A stretch of 64,000 nt of DNA, taken from positions 310,001 to 374,000 of the forward strand of contig JAJQGB010000004.1 in NCBI GenBank assembly GCA_021200775.1, given 5' to 3'. Position 1 is the stretch's first letter; each line of letters opens with the position of its first letter. Source of the DNA: Oscillospiraceae bacterium (GTDB lineage Bacteria > Bacillota > Clostridia > Oscillospirales > Ruminococcaceae). The translations under genes and the position numbers were made by a program. Below the pieces are notes generated by a model. The model ran no database searches and was not told the origin of the DNA. It worked only from the letters and a program-made list of their open reading frames with translations. Below are positions 39,024 through 48,205 of this stretch, in pieces.

Positions 39024-40355
39024 TTAGCTTTCTGATATTACAAACGTGGTTATGCTGTAGGAGTCTAAAACATATCCGAAGGTATTTTCGCTGTATGAGA
39101 TATTGCCGGTTCTTGCAAGGCTCTGGGTTTTGGTTGTAGTATAGGCTTCGATATAACCAATATCGAACTCCATGTCATTGAGGTTGAACTGTTGTTCATA
39201 GTCGTTCTCGGAATTATTGATTACAACTATTACTACCTCGCCATCAGTCTTGAATGCAGAAACACTGATGCCTTCTGATGGCTCTTCTGTAGCATCAATT
39301 CTTACATATCCCGGACGGACATATTTTGAGAACTGAGCTATGCAGTAGCCACGCTTTGTGATGTCTCCTTCCTCGTCAATAGCAGCATAGAATCTGCGGA
39401 TGTACCACCAGACATATGCCTGGAAGTTGCCCTCCGTCAGAGCGTCTGAAATATGCTCGGCAGTTTCCAGTGCTTCGGGCCACTTATCAGCAACGGAGGT
39501 TGAGTTCGGATATATCATCTCGGTTACCCAAAGTTCTTTGCCCTCACCAAGCTCTTCAAAGAGCGGATAGCTGAAATTGGATACCTTAGTGCCATACAAG
39601 TGAGTTGCGAAGATATCGATCTTTTCAAGAGCTTCTTCGTTATTAAGAATCTCGTCGTAATACTCTTTATCGTAGTTAAACGACTCGGGAGTCATCAGCT
39701 TACAATCAATGACATCGGAGTAGTTAAGGATGAAGTCCATAATCTCTTCCGTCGTCCACGAAACCCAGCCGGAGTTGGAGAGATCCGGCTCATTCTGGAA
39801 GGATATAGCGTAGATTTCGATTCCGTTCTCCTTCATGAAGGTGACATAGTTGTTGAGATGCTCGGCGTACTCAGCATATTTGTCGTGCTTGATTCGGATG
39901 GGATTGTCCTCGCCTGCTTTTTCGTAAGATTCCATCATATCATCGGGTGCAGTCCACGGAGAAGCCATTATAATTGCTCCGGCATCCTGTGCCACTTTCG
40001 CCGTTTCAAGGTCGTCTCCCCACTTTTCACTGTCAGGGTCAATATGGAGTCTCAGGATTGTGAATCCAAGTTCATCATCACCGTTGCCAAAGACGGTCTC
40101 ACGCTGTTCCACTGTCAGGTCTCCGACCCATGTAGGAAAGTTAGTACCGCCAAAGCCGATGATAGTCTGATATTCTGTACTTGCTGAAACCTCGATGACC
40201 CCCGATTCAACCGTGTCGGTGTAGTCGGGAGTAAATAGTTCGTCGTCCCGAATCTTTGTAACTTCTTCCTCCGCAGTGCTTCCACAGGAAACAAGTGGCA
40301 GAAGCATAAGTACTGCAAGTACCAGGCAAAGTGTCTTTTTTAGAATTTGTACCAT
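39024..40355 (-). CDS. GH30 subfamily 8-like xylanase lipoprotein, copy 1
   Basis: A 443-residue lipoprotein: signal peptide with lipobox LVSC (lipid on Cys24), a short spacer with IRDDELFTPDY, then a GH30 barrel and side beta domain. Predicted acid/base is E189 (SFQNEPD) and nucleophile E279 (LWVTEM). AYVWWYIRRFY (about 313-323) and KRGYCIAQFSKYVRPGYVRI resemble Bacillus XynC, a glucuronoxylan-specific GH30_8 enzyme, including the Arg that reads glucuronic acid, so glucuronoxylan is the likely substrate. Last gene of a three-copy array, 19 bases after copy 2. Confidence 0.87.
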   Translation of the reverse strand: MVQILKKTLCLVLAVLMLLPLVSCGSTAEEEVTKIRDDELFTPDYTDTVESGVIEVSASTEYQTIIGFGGTNFPTWVGDLTVEQRETVFGNGDDELGFTILRLHIDPDSEKWGDDLETAKVAQDAGAIIMASPWTAPDDMMESYEKAGEDNPIRIKHDKYAEYAEHLNNYVTFMKENGIEIYAISFQNEPDLSNSGWVSWTTEEIMDFILNYSDVIDCKLMTPESFNYDKEYYDEILNNEEALEKIDIFATHLYGTKVSNFSYPLFEELGEGKELWVTEMIYPNSTSVADKWPEALETAEHISDALTEGNFQAYVWWYIRRFYAAIDEEGDITKRGYCIAQFSKYVRPGYVRIDATEEPSEGISVSAFKTDGEVVIVVINNSENDYEQQFNLNDMEFDIGYIEAYTTTKTQSLARTGNISYSENTFGYVLDSYSITTFVISES

Positions 40356-40374
40356 AATAATCCTCCGTCAAAAG

Positions 40375-41658
40375 TCAGTTTTCGGAAATCACGAATGTCG
40401 TAACGCTATATGGATTGAGAACATAGCTGAAGCTTGTGCCGCTATAGGATATGTTCTCCGATTTTTCAAGACTTACATCTTCATCGGTTGTATACGCCTC
40501 GATGTAGCCTATCTCAAAATCCAAATCATTCAGATTGAACTTCTGCTTATATTTCTCATCAGAATTATTGATAACGACTATAACAAGCTTGCCATCGGTC
40601 TTATAAGCAGAAACACTTACTCCCTCGGCTGGCTCTTCTGTAGCCTCTACTCTTATATATCCGGGGCGGACAAATTTGGAATACTGAGCCATGCAGTAGC
40701 CACGCTTTGTAATCTCGCCCTCCTCGCCTAATGGTCCATAATATCTCTTTATGTACCACCAGAGATATGTCTGGAAATTGCCCTTTGCAAGTGCATTATG
40801 CACACTTTCCGCCACTCCGATTGCATATTCCCAGTCGTTTGCGTCGTACTGGCTGCCATCGCTTGCTGTAGGCTCAATAAGCTCGGTCATCCAAAGCTCC
40901 TGACCCGTACTCTTAAGTTCAAACAGTGAAAAGCTGTAGTCGGACAGCGAAGTTCCATAGAGATGAGTTGCGAAAATATCAATCCTACTCAGAGCCTCGG
41001 AATCTTTAAGAATTGCATAATACAATTCTTTCTTATACTGGAACGACTCAGGAGTCATCAGCTTGCAGTCGATAGCGTCAGAATAATTCACGATAAAGTC
41101 GATTATCTCGTCCGTCGTCCACCAGACCCAGTCGTAGGCATAATCGGGCTCGTTCTGGAATGATACTGCATAGATTTCAATGCCTTGCTCGGTCATGTAC
41201 TGGACAAAGTCGTTGATATACTCTGCATATTCAGCATACGACGAATACTTGACTCTCAAAGCGTCCGAATCTCCCGATTTCTCGAAGTTTTCTAGCATAC
41301 TGTCGGGAGCATTCCAGGCAGAAGCGATAACAAGTGCCCCACTATCATAAGCTGCCTTCGCAGTTTCAATCTCCTGCGACCAGTTTTCCCGGACAGGGTC
41401 GATATGTATTCGCAGAATCGTGAAGCCCAAATCGTCCTCATCGTTTCCGAAAACGGTTTCTCTTTCCGATTCGGTAAGGTCACCGGCGGCATTCCATGCA
41501 GGATAATTCATACCGCCAAACCCGATGATTGTCTGATATTCAGTACTTGCAACTATCTCTACTGTTTCCGATTTTCCGGTACTTGTACATGAAACCATCG
41601 AAAGTAGCATCAAACCAGCAAGTATAAGGCACAAAGCTCTTTTAAGAATTTGAGTCAT
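40375..41658 (-). CDS. GH30 subfamily 8-like xylanase lipoprotein, copy 2
   Basis: A 427-residue lipoprotein with lipobox MVSC (Cys24). The catalytic domain begins almost at once, without the IRDDELFTP spacer seen in copies 1 and 3. Acid/base E170 (SFQNEPDY), nucleophile E259 (LWMTEL). The sugar-recognition loop is WWYIKRYYGPLGEEG. It is closer to copy 3 than to copy 1 by eye. Probably anchored to the cell surface. Spacing of 16 bases to copy 3 implies one transcript. Confidence 0.87.
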   Translation of the reverse strand: MTQILKRALCLILAGLMLLSMVSCTSTGKSETVEIVASTEYQTIIGFGGMNYPAWNAAGDLTESERETVFGNDEDDLGFTILRIHIDPVRENWSQEIETAKAAYDSGALVIASAWNAPDSMLENFEKSGDSDALRVKYSSYAEYAEYINDFVQYMTEQGIEIYAVSFQNEPDYAYDWVWWTTDEIIDFIVNYSDAIDCKLMTPESFQYKKELYYAILKDSEALSRIDIFATHLYGTSLSDYSFSLFELKSTGQELWMTELIEPTASDGSQYDANDWEYAIGVAESVHNALAKGNFQTYLWWYIKRYYGPLGEEGEITKRGYCMAQYSKFVRPGYIRVEATEEPAEGVSVSAYKTDGKLVIVVINNSDEKYKQKFNLNDLDFEIGYIEAYTTDEDVSLEKSENISYSGTSFSYVLNPYSVTTFVISEN

Positions 41659-41674
41659 GATTTTCTCCCAGATA

Positions 41675-43546
41675 TCAATACTCAGAAATCACGAATGTCG
41701 TAACACTATATGCTCCCAGAACATATCCGAAGCTATTGCCGTCATATGAGATATTGCCCGTTCTTTCAAGGCTTACGTTTTCATCCGTTGTATACGCTTC
41801 TATGTAGCCTATATCAAAGTCCAGACCATTTATATTGAACGTCTGCGCATACTTCTTGCTCGAATCGTTTATAGCCACAATAACCAGCTTTCCATCGTCC
41901 TTATAAGCCGATATACTCACCCCCGTAGCCGGCGTCTCCGTAGCCGCCACTCGAACATACCCCGGACGTACAAATTTTGAATACTGAGCCATGCAGTAAC
42001 CACGCTTGGTTATCTCGCCATCTTCGCCTAACGGTCCATAGTATCTCTTGATATACCACCAAAGATAAGCCTGGAAATTTCCCTTTACAAGCGAATTATG
42101 CACACTCTCAGCAACTCCTATTGCATATTCCCAATCATTAGCATCATACTGGGTGTTGTTACTTCCAGAGGGCTCGATAACTTCAGTCATCCAAAGTTCT
42201 TTGCCGGTTCCTTTACTTTCAAAGAGTGAATAGCTATAATCAGATAGCGAAGTTCCATAGAGATGAGTTGCAAAGATATCAATTCTCTTCAAAGCCGCCG
42301 AATTATTGAGAATTGCATTGTAAAAGTCCTTCCTATATTGGAACGACTCAGGAGTCATAAGCTTGCAATCAATGGCATCAGAATAATTCACAATAAAGTC
42401 AATAATCTCGTCTGTTGTCCACCAAACCCATTCTGAGGCATAATCAGGTTCATTCTGGAAAGAAACAGCATATATTTCGACGCCATTATTCGCCATATAT
42501 TCTACAAAGTCATTGATATATTCAGCATAATCTGCATAGCATGAATACTTAACTCTTAAAGCATCCGAATCTCCTGATTTAGTGAAGTTTTCAAGCATAC
42601 TGCTCGGAGCACTCCATACAGATGCGATGACAAGAGCACCACTTTCATATGCCGCCTTGGCTGTAGCAACTTCCTTCGACCAATTACTTCTAACCGGGTC
42701 GATATGTATTCTTAGAATCGTGAAGCCCAAATCGTCTTCATCGTTTCCGAAAACAGTTTCACGTTCTGAAGCTGTAAGGTCACCTGCGGCGTTCCATGAA
42801 GGATAGTTCATTCCGCCAAACCCAATAATCGTCTGATACTCATTCCTAGCTGAAATAGTGACGGTTTTGGAAGAAGTGGTGCCGGAGTAGTTGGGGGTGA
42901 AGAGTTCATCGTCACGGATATCATCACTTGAAGTGGAGGCAGTAGTCGCTGCGGTAGTTGCCGCAGTTGTGGCGGCGGTGGTGGCGGCTGTAGTTGCCGC
43001 TGTAGTAGTTGTGGTGGTTGTAGCCGTAGTGGTAGTTGTCGTGGTAGCAGGTTTCTCGCTCACGAGATAGTTGTTACTGACAAAGCCTTCTCCGCCTTCA
43101 AAGCTGATACGATACCAGCCGGTAGATGCTTGCCCTGTGACGGTTACCTCTTCGCCTTCGTCAAGATGACCGATTCTGTCATAGTCGGTTGAAGGACCGG
43201 AACGGACGTTGACTGACGCCTTAACATACATTACCACACTCATATCTTCGACAGTGTAAGCCACAGTGGTTTCTTCTGTAGTAGCAACAGTTGCAGTAGT
43301 AGCTGTAGTGGCAGGCGCAGTTGTAGCCTCAGTTGTCGTTGTCACTTCAGCAGTAGTAACTTCCGTAGTGGTTGTAACCTCTTCGGTAGTCGTAGCCTCG
43401 GTAATCTCTTCTATCAATTCGGCATCAGATGTAACTGGCGGCTCTGTGACAGTGTCATTGCTTGCTGTGTTTGCGCATCCCGCAAACATTGTGACTGTCA
43501 AAACAAATGCCGTGAGCAAAGCCACAAAACGATTGTAAAATTTCAT
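41675..43546 (-). CDS. Multidomain GH30 xylanase lipoprotein with SH3 domain, copy 3
   Basis: A 623-residue lipoprotein, first gene of the array. Lipobox FAGC (Cys24); a Thr/Ala/Val-rich linker (about 41-98); a bacterial SH3 domain (about 103-165, VNVRSGPSTDYDRIGHLDEG and GWYRISFEGGEGFV); a second Thr/Ala linker (about 166-205) of TTAA-type repeats; then the spacer DDELFTPNYS and a GH30 domain (about 225-623). Acid/base E365, nucleophile E454. The SH3 domain probably holds the protein to the cell wall. ATG 43546 follows AAAGGA (43562-43567); the longer frame from TTG 43567 would cover this site. Confidence 0.87.
   Translation of the reverse strand: MKFYNRFVALLTAFVLTVTMFAGCANTASNDTVTEPPVTSDAELIEEITEATTTEEVTTTTEVTTAEVTTTTEATTAPATTATTATVATTEETTVAYTVEDMSVVMYVKASVNVRSGPSTDYDRIGHLDEGEEVTVTGQASTGWYRISFEGGEGFVSNNYLVSEKPATTTTTTTATTTTTTTAATTAATTAATTAATTAATTASTSSDDIRDDELFTPNYSGTTSSKTVTISARNEYQTIIGFGGMNYPSWNAAGDLTASERETVFGNDEDDLGFTILRIHIDPVRSNWSKEVATAKAAYESGALVIASVWSAPSSMLENFTKSGDSDALRVKYSCYADYAEYINDFVEYMANNGVEIYAVSFQNEPDYASEWVWWTTDEIIDFIVNYSDAIDCKLMTPESFQYRKDFYNAILNNSAALKRIDIFATHLYGTSLSDYSYSLFESKGTGKELWMTEVIEPSGSNNTQYDANDWEYAIGVAESVHNSLVKGNFQAYLWWYIKRYYGPLGEDGEITKRGYCMAQYSKFVRPGYVRVAATETPATGVSISAYKDDGKLVIVAINDSSKKYAQTFNINGLDFDIGYIEAYTTDENVSLERTGNISYDGNSFGYVLGAYSVTTFVISEY
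42932..43051. repeat. Thr/Ala-coding short tandem repeats, second linker
   Basis: Repeated GCN-ACN codons coding TTAA-type units in copy 3 of the GH30 array, read on the plus strand as gtagt, gttgc and ggcg motifs. Imperfect, so it probably changes slowly by slippage or recombination. It explains the long valine-rich plus-strand open frame. Confidence 0.7.
43253..43426. repeat. Thr/Val-coding short repeats, first linker
   Basis: Codons for ATT, EVTT and TTEV units between the lipid anchor and the SH3 domain of GH30 copy 3. Imperfect repeats of 9 to 15 bases. Same explanation as for the second linker. Confidence 0.65.
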
Positions 43547-43580
43547 AATATAATCTCGTCCTTTCAATTGACTTATGTTT

Positions 43581-43609
43581 ATTTTAACATATCCAAGCCT
43601 GAAAGTAAA
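43581..43609 (-). promoter_or_regulatory. Possible sigma-A promoter for the GH30 array
   Basis: TTTACT (43604-43609) and TAAAAT (43581-43586) are 17 bases apart on the minus strand, 35 bases before the start of copy 3. The match is moderate. No operator was recognised in the 43547-43753 gap. Confidence 0.45.
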
Positions 43610-43687
43610 TAACTCTACTACTATTCATATATTTTTGACTATAGAATAATAAGAATTATCCTTTGAGAAAATATACACCTTGTGTGG

Positions 43688-43716
43688 TTGATTTCACCGG
43701 GAAAGAGTGATATAAT
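43688..43716 (+). promoter_or_regulatory. Sigma-A promoter for the dnaD-like operon
   Basis: TTGATT (43688-43693) and TATAAT (43711-43716) with a 17-base spacer. The ATG of the dnaD-like gene is 38 bases further on. Confidence 0.7.
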
Positions 43717-43753
43717 AATTGTCATGAAATCTATTGTCGAATGAGGCGTAATA

Positions 43754-44734
43754 ATGGCGGAAAAAGTATCTGTAAAACTCAATAATTCTAAATGGAAAAG
43801 ATTTTTTTCCGTACCTTGCACGCTTGTCGACGATTACATAAGACTAGCGGATGAGTCAGCGCTGAAGCTTTTACTGTATCTCCTGTGTGATGAGTCTGGC
43901 GAAATTGATAAATCGGAGGTCTGCAAAAAGCTCGGAATCAAAGAAAGCGCCTTTGATGATGCGGTCATCTTCTGGAAAGATGTAGGTGTTATCGAATCAG
44001 AGAAAGTAACTACCAGTCATACGGAAGTAAAAGCTCCTGAGATTTCGACATCTTATGTTCAGGCGCCAACCAAAGTCAGATTGAACTATACCCCGAAAAC
44101 CATTTCCGATATGATTGACACGGACGAATCTATAAGAGAGCTTTTCTCCGAAGCTGAAAGAACTATCGGAAGGCTGCTCAAACATACGGAACAGGAGCTT
44201 TTGATTAACCTTCGGGATTACTACGGATTTGATACTCAATCGATTATTCTGATTCTGGAGTATTGCAGAGATTGCGGAAGGACATCGGCAAAAGCTATCG
44301 AAAACTTCGCTTCGGAGCTTTTCCAGAACGGAATTACCAGTTTCTTCGAGATTGATGCCGAGATTAAGCGTCGCACAGAGTATAACACTTTTGAGAACGA
44401 AGTAAAGCGTGCACTGTTTCTCGAAACAAAGCCAACAGCAAAGCAATCGCAGTATATCTCGTCCTGGCAGGATATGGGCTTCAGTGTTGAGATGATTGGC
44501 GAAGCAAGAGAACGGTGCGTCAATCAGACGAACAAACTCTCCTTCCCGTACATAAATAAGATTTTACAGAACTGGGCTGAGAAAAGAATATTCACCCGTG
44601 AAATACTTGAAGCAGATGAAGCTAACAGATTAAAATCAGGTAGTTCTCAGAACGAAATAAAATCCGGCAACAGCTCGTTCGACTTAAACGAGTTCGACAG
44701 CTTCACTCTTTCGCAGTCCCACTCAAATAAATAG
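43754..44734 (+). CDS. DnaD-domain primosomal protein
   Basis: A 326-residue protein. N-terminal winged-helix-like part (LADESALKLLLYLLCDESGEIDKSEVCKKLGIKESAFDDAV) and two DnaD/DnaB-type domains (about 120-200 and 210-285), the second ending in a QDMGFSVEMIGEARERCVNQTNKLSFPYINKILQNW-like motif. Family members remodel origin DNA and help load the helicase. The tail is Ser/Asn-rich. Directly precedes a DnaI/DnaC-like loader gene, as in several Clostridia. Confidence 0.87.
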   Translation: MAEKVSVKLNNSKWKRFFSVPCTLVDDYIRLADESALKLLLYLLCDESGEIDKSEVCKKLGIKESAFDDAVIFWKDVGVIESEKVTTSHTEVKAPEISTSYVQAPTKVRLNYTPKTISDMIDTDESIRELFSEAERTIGRLLKHTEQELLINLRDYYGFDTQSIILILEYCRDCGRTSAKAIENFASELFQNGITSFFEIDAEIKRRTEYNTFENEVKRALFLETKPTAKQSQYISSWQDMGFSVEMIGEARERCVNQTNKLSFPYINKILQNWAEKRIFTREILEADEANRLKSGSSQNEIKSGNSSFDLNEFDSFTLSQSHSNK

Positions 44735-44749
44735 CGGAGGTTACCTTTT

Positions 44750-45763
44750 ATGAAATATACTCAGGAAGCGGTAAACGCCGCATATTCCGTCATCGAAACA
44801 AGACGGCAGAATGCTCTGAACACTTATGACGCCCATGTTGCGAACATAAAAAAGAGTCATCCGGAGATTTACGATATATTCCTGGACATCTCAAAGACTT
44901 CTTCAAAGCTTGCCAAAGTCATTTTCTCGAAAAATCAGGACGGCAAGCCAGCTGTCAATGTAACTGAGGCTGTCGAAAAAATCAAGAATGAAAATTTAGA
45001 GAATCAGGAGAAACTGAAAAATGCTCTTCTGGCGTTCGGATATCCTGACGATTACCTCACTGTAAAGTACACCTGCCCTATCTGTGGAGATACCGGAATC
45101 CATCTTGGAAACAGGTGCAAGTGCGCTGAAGAGCTTATGACTTCGTTCACCATCTCAAAGCTTAATGAACAGTGCAAAATCAAGCTTCACAACTTCTCGG
45201 AGTTCGATCTGAGCTTCTATCCGACAACATATCAGTATAGTGGGACAACATATGATTGCAGAAACAAGATGGCTGAGATTCTCGATTTCTGCATTGGATA
45301 TGCAAACAACTTTTCTGAAAGCTCGCAAAGCTTGTTTATGCTCGGGAAAACAGGTCTCGGAAAGACTTTCCTGTCATCCTGTATTGCAAATGAGCTTATA
45401 AGAAAAGGCGTAAATGTAGCGTTTGACTCAATTCAGAATTATCTCAGATACATAGAAAATGAGCATTTCGGGCGTGCTGAGGGCGATACCCTGGAGCTTC
45501 TCCTGAATGCAGAGCTGTTAATCTTAGACGACCTCGGGTGCGAATTCAAATCCTCGTTCAACTCTGCCACGATCTACAATCTCATCAATTCGAGATGCAA
45601 TATGGGCAAGCCGACTATCGTCTCCTCGAATCTGTCCATCAATGAATTGTCCGAAAGATATGACGACAGGATTATTTCGCGGCTAATTGGAAACTATCAT
45701 ACCCTCAGATTTATCGGCGAAGATATCCGGCAGATTAAAAGGCGTGAAGGCATTTTTAATTGA
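44750..45763 (+). CDS. DnaI/DnaC-like helicase loader ATPase
   Basis: A 337-residue AAA+ ATPase. N-terminal helical part with a zinc-binding pattern (CPICGDTG...CKCAEE, about 106-125), then Walker A GKTGLGKTF (about 199-207), Walker B LLILDDLG and Arg finger region SRLIGNYHTLRF. Such proteins load the replicative helicase during primosome assembly. Start ATG 44750 with GGAGG close by. Both genes of this pair are probably one transcript ended by the terminator downstream. Confidence 0.9.
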   Translation: MKYTQEAVNAAYSVIETRRQNALNTYDAHVANIKKSHPEIYDIFLDISKTSSKLAKVIFSKNQDGKPAVNVTEAVEKIKNENLENQEKLKNALLAFGYPDDYLTVKYTCPICGDTGIHLGNRCKCAEELMTSFTISKLNEQCKIKLHNFSEFDLSFYPTTYQYSGTTYDCRNKMAEILDFCIGYANNFSESSQSLFMLGKTGLGKTFLSSCIANELIRKGVNVAFDSIQNYLRYIENEHFGRAEGDTLELLLNAELLILDDLGCEFKSSFNSATIYNLINSRCNMGKPTIVSSNLSINELSERYDDRIISRLIGNYHTLRFIGEDIRQIKRREGIFN

Positions 45764-45795
45764 TTGTTTCCCACTTTTCATAAAATGTACATCAG

Positions 45796-45833
45796 GCATT
45801 AGACAAGCTTTCCGGTTTGTCTAATGCTTTTTT
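45796..45833 (+). terminator. Terminator after the helicase loader
   Basis: GCATTAGACAA (45796-45806) pairs perfectly with TTGTCTAATGC (45817-45827) and is followed by a T-run. It lies 33 bases after the stop. Confidence 0.88.
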
Positions 45834-45841
45834 GATACTAA

Positions 45842-45852
45842 TGTGCTATAAT
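45842..45852 (+). promoter_or_regulatory. Extended -10 promoter for the hydrolase gene
   Basis: TGTGCTATAAT at 45842-45852 has the TGN extension and a perfect -10, but no good -35 at 17 bases. The same TGTGCTATAAT string precedes the trigger factor and DUF951 genes, and TGTGCTATTAT precedes galE. Confidence 0.45.
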
Positions 45853-45903
45853 AAAAGCAACAAGCATAATGACATGCGTATTCATATCAACGGAGATGAT
45901 ATC

Positions 45904-46881
45904 ATGAACAAGAGTACGAAAAGAAAAATTATAATAGGCGCATCGATTGTCACGGCATGTGCTCTGACAGCGGCATCGGCATATGTTATGCTTCAGATGG
46001 TCGCAGATGCGGCTTTGAAAAGAGAAAAGCCGAAACTACACAAGATTACTAAACGTCAGAAGGACGAGACTTTGGAACAATCGGTTTTCGACAAATTCGA
46101 GGAAGACAAAAAACTTGCCGCTGAGAAGCTGAATGAGAAAAGCCTCGAAGAGGTAAGCATTACGAGCCGGGATGATTTGAAGCTTGTCGGACACTGGTGG
46201 CTGTGCGAAAACGCAAAGAGAACCGTTATATGCTTCCATGGTTGGCATGTCACATGGGATTATGACTTTGGTCTTTCAGCAGATTTTTTGCATGATAACG
46301 ACTGCAATATCCTTTTCGTAGAACAAAGAGCGCACGGAAACAGTGAGGGCGAATATACTGCTTTCGGACTTCTCGAAAGATATGACTGCCTCGACTGGAT
46401 TTCATGGGTAAACGAAAGATGCGGAAGTGAGCTCCCCGTCTATCTTTATGGTCTTTCAATGGGAGCGGCAACCGTGCTGATGACTACAGGCTTGAGCCTT
46501 CCTGAGAATGTCAAGGGAGTTATCGCTGACAGTGGTTACTCATCCGCAAGAGAAGAATGGAAGCACGTTTTTGAAAACAACTCCAAAATCCCATATAACA
46601 GACTTGAAAATATCTTCAACTCGACTGCTGACCACAAACTTCACACCGACTCATCCTTCACTGTCACTGACGCTTTGAGAAGCTGCAACGTTCCGGTTCT
46701 GTTTATTCACGGAACCGAGGATGATATAGTTCCAATCGAAATGGCTTACGAGAACTATAACTCCTGCCCCGCTCCGAAAAGGCTATATGCCGTCGACGAT
46801 GCAGGACACTGCATGAACTACTTCATGGATAAGACCGGCTATGAAGTAGAAATAAAGTCGTTCTGGGAACGCTGTGAATGA
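45904..46881 (+). CDS. Membrane-anchored alpha/beta hydrolase
   Basis: A 325-residue protein with one N-terminal membrane segment (about 8-32), a charged helix and an alpha/beta hydrolase domain. The oxyanion region is FHGW, the nucleophile S185 in GLSMGA, the Asp in HGTEDDIVP and the His in DAGHC. Substrate unknown; such proteins are serine esterases or peptidases. ATG 45904 is used because GGAG stands about 8 bases upstream; the longer frame from 45817 would begin inside the terminator stem. Confidence 0.85.
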   Translation: MNKSTKRKIIIGASIVTACALTAASAYVMLQMVADAALKREKPKLHKITKRQKDETLEQSVFDKFEEDKKLAAEKLNEKSLEEVSITSRDDLKLVGHWWLCENAKRTVICFHGWHVTWDYDFGLSADFLHDNDCNILFVEQRAHGNSEGEYTAFGLLERYDCLDWISWVNERCGSELPVYLYGLSMGAATVLMTTGLSLPENVKGVIADSGYSSAREEWKHVFENNSKIPYNRLENIFNSTADHKLHTDSSFTVTDALRSCNVPVLFIHGTEDDIVPIEMAYENYNSCPAPKRLYAVDDAGHCMNYFMDKTGYEVEIKSFWERCE

Positions 46882-46894
46882 CACTACACTAAAA

Positions 46895-46921
46895 AGCCGC
46901 CTCCGATTTACGGAGACGGCT
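46895..46921. terminator. Terminator between the hydrolase gene and tyrS
   Basis: AGCCGCCTCCG pairs with CGGAGACGGCT around ATTTA with one C/A mismatch; A-run before and a T-containing stretch after, so convergent genes may share it. Confidence 0.78.
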
Positions 46922-46935
46922 ATTATTGTGCCTGA

Positions 46936-48135
46936 TTATTTCTTAACAAGCCTTACAACCTGCTTTTTGCCTCTCTTGAGAATTACTTCAGAAAAAAGGT
47001 CAACGTCAAGTGAAACATCAGTGACCTTCTCGTCATTGAGAGTAACTCCGCCTTGCTGGATGAGCCTTCTTGCCTCTCCTTTACTCGGCGCAAGCTTTGT
47101 CGCCACCATGGCATCGAGAATACCAATAAAATCAGTTTCAAACTCAAAAGTGGGCATGTTCTCATTGGAGCCAGAGCCACCAAACACCGCTCTCGCCGCG
47201 GCAAGAGCCTTGTCGGCTTCTTCCTCACCGTGAACAAGCTTTGTGAGCTCATATGCGAGAATCTCTTTTGCTTTGTTAAGCTCGCTTCCCTCCCACGAAT
47301 CCATTACGTCGATTTGCTCAAGAGGCAGGAACGTAAGCATCCTTATGCACTTCATAACATCGGCATCGCCGACATTTCTCCAATACTGGAAGAAGTCATA
47401 AGGAGAGGTCTTGTTCGGGTCGAGCCATACTGCACCGCTCTGGGTCTTGCCCATCTTCTTGCCTTCAGAGTTAAGAAGAAGAGTTATGGTCATGGCATAG
47501 GCATCCTTGCCAAGCTTCTTTCTTATAAGCTCTGTACCGCCGAGCATATTCGACCACTGGTCGTCTCCGCCGAACTGCATATTGCAACTGTAATGCTGAT
47601 ACAGATAGTAGAAGTCATAAGACTGCATAATCATGTAGTTGAATTCAAGGAAGGAAAGCCCTTTTTCCATTCTCTGCTTGTAGCACTCAGCACGAAGCAT
47701 ATTGTTTACAGAAAAGCAAGGTCCGACTTCTCTTAAGAGCTCGATATAATTGAGATTCAAAAGCCAGTCGGCATTATTGACCATTATGGCCTTGTCGTCG
47801 CCGAACTCGATGAAACGCTCCATCTGCTTCTTAAAGCAATCGCAGTTGTGCTGAATAGTTTCAGCAGTCATCATCGAGCGCATATCGGTTCTGCCGGAAG
47901 GGTCGCCGATATAACCGGTACCTCCGCCGATAAGTACGACAGGGCGATTTCCTGCCATCTGGAGTCTCTTCATAAGGCAAAGAGCCATAAAGTGTCCTAC
48001 ATGCAAGGAATCTGCTGTCGGATCAAAACCGATATAGAACGTTGCCTTGCCGTTGTTGATAAGCTCTCTGATTTCTTCCTCATCGGTGACCTGAGCTATA
48101 AGCCCTCTTGCCTTGAGTTCTTCATAAATCTGCAT
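46936..48135 (-). CDS. tyrS: Tyrosyl-tRNA synthetase
   Basis: A 399-residue class I synthetase. HIGH box LHVGHF (about 44-49), KMSKS-equivalent KMGKT, the tyrosine pocket [10 protein letters not shown] and a C-terminal S4 domain (about 335-399). The leader is only 70 bases and carries a promoter but no T-box. Confidence 0.96.
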   Translation of the reverse strand: MQIYEELKARGLIAQVTDEEEIRELINNGKATFYIGFDPTADSLHVGHFMALCLMKRLQMAGNRPVVLIGGGTGYIGDPSGRTDMRSMMTAETIQHNCDCFKKQMERFIEFGDDKAIMVNNADWLLNLNYIELLREVGPCFSVNNMLRAECYKQRMEKGLSFLEFNYMIMQSYDFYYLYQHYSCNMQFGGDDQWSNMLGGTELIRKKLGKDAYAMTITLLLNSEGKKMGKTQSGAVWLDPNKTSPYDFFQYWRNVGDADVMKCIRMLTFLPLEQIDVMDSWEGSELNKAKEILAYELTKLVHGEEEADKALAAARAVFGGSGSNENMPTFEFETDFIGILDAMVATKLAPSKGEARRLIQQGGVTLNDEKVTDVSLDVDLFSEVILKRGKKQVVRLVKK

Positions 48136-48173
48136 TTAAATTTCCTCGTTTCATCTCTTGTAGTAGATAAACT

Positions 48174-48202
48174 ATCTTAACACGGGAAATTAAAATTGTC
48201 AA
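48174..48202 (-). promoter_or_regulatory. Sigma-A promoter for tyrS
   Basis: TTGACA (48197-48202) and TAAGAT (48174-48179), 17 bases apart, between sigG and tyrS. The -35 is perfect, the -10 matches at 4 of 6. Confidence 0.65.
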
Positions 48203-48205
48203 GAG

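Noticed and set aside
42932..43426. Repeat array resembling a CRISPR
   Set aside because: Units are short, adjacent and coding (Thr/Ala); no constant repeat with unique spacers and no cas genes.
43266..43538. Valine-rich plus-strand frame
   Set aside because: It is the complement of the Thr-rich linker codons of GH30 copy 3; no ribosome site.
45817..45903. Longer start of the alpha/beta hydrolase
   Set aside because: The upstream start lies inside a terminator stem and before the promoter; the ATG at 45904 has a proper ribosome site.
48136..48205. T-box riboswitch before tyrS
   Set aside because: A sigma-A promoter and 70 bases of leader only; no specifier stem or T-box sequence seen.
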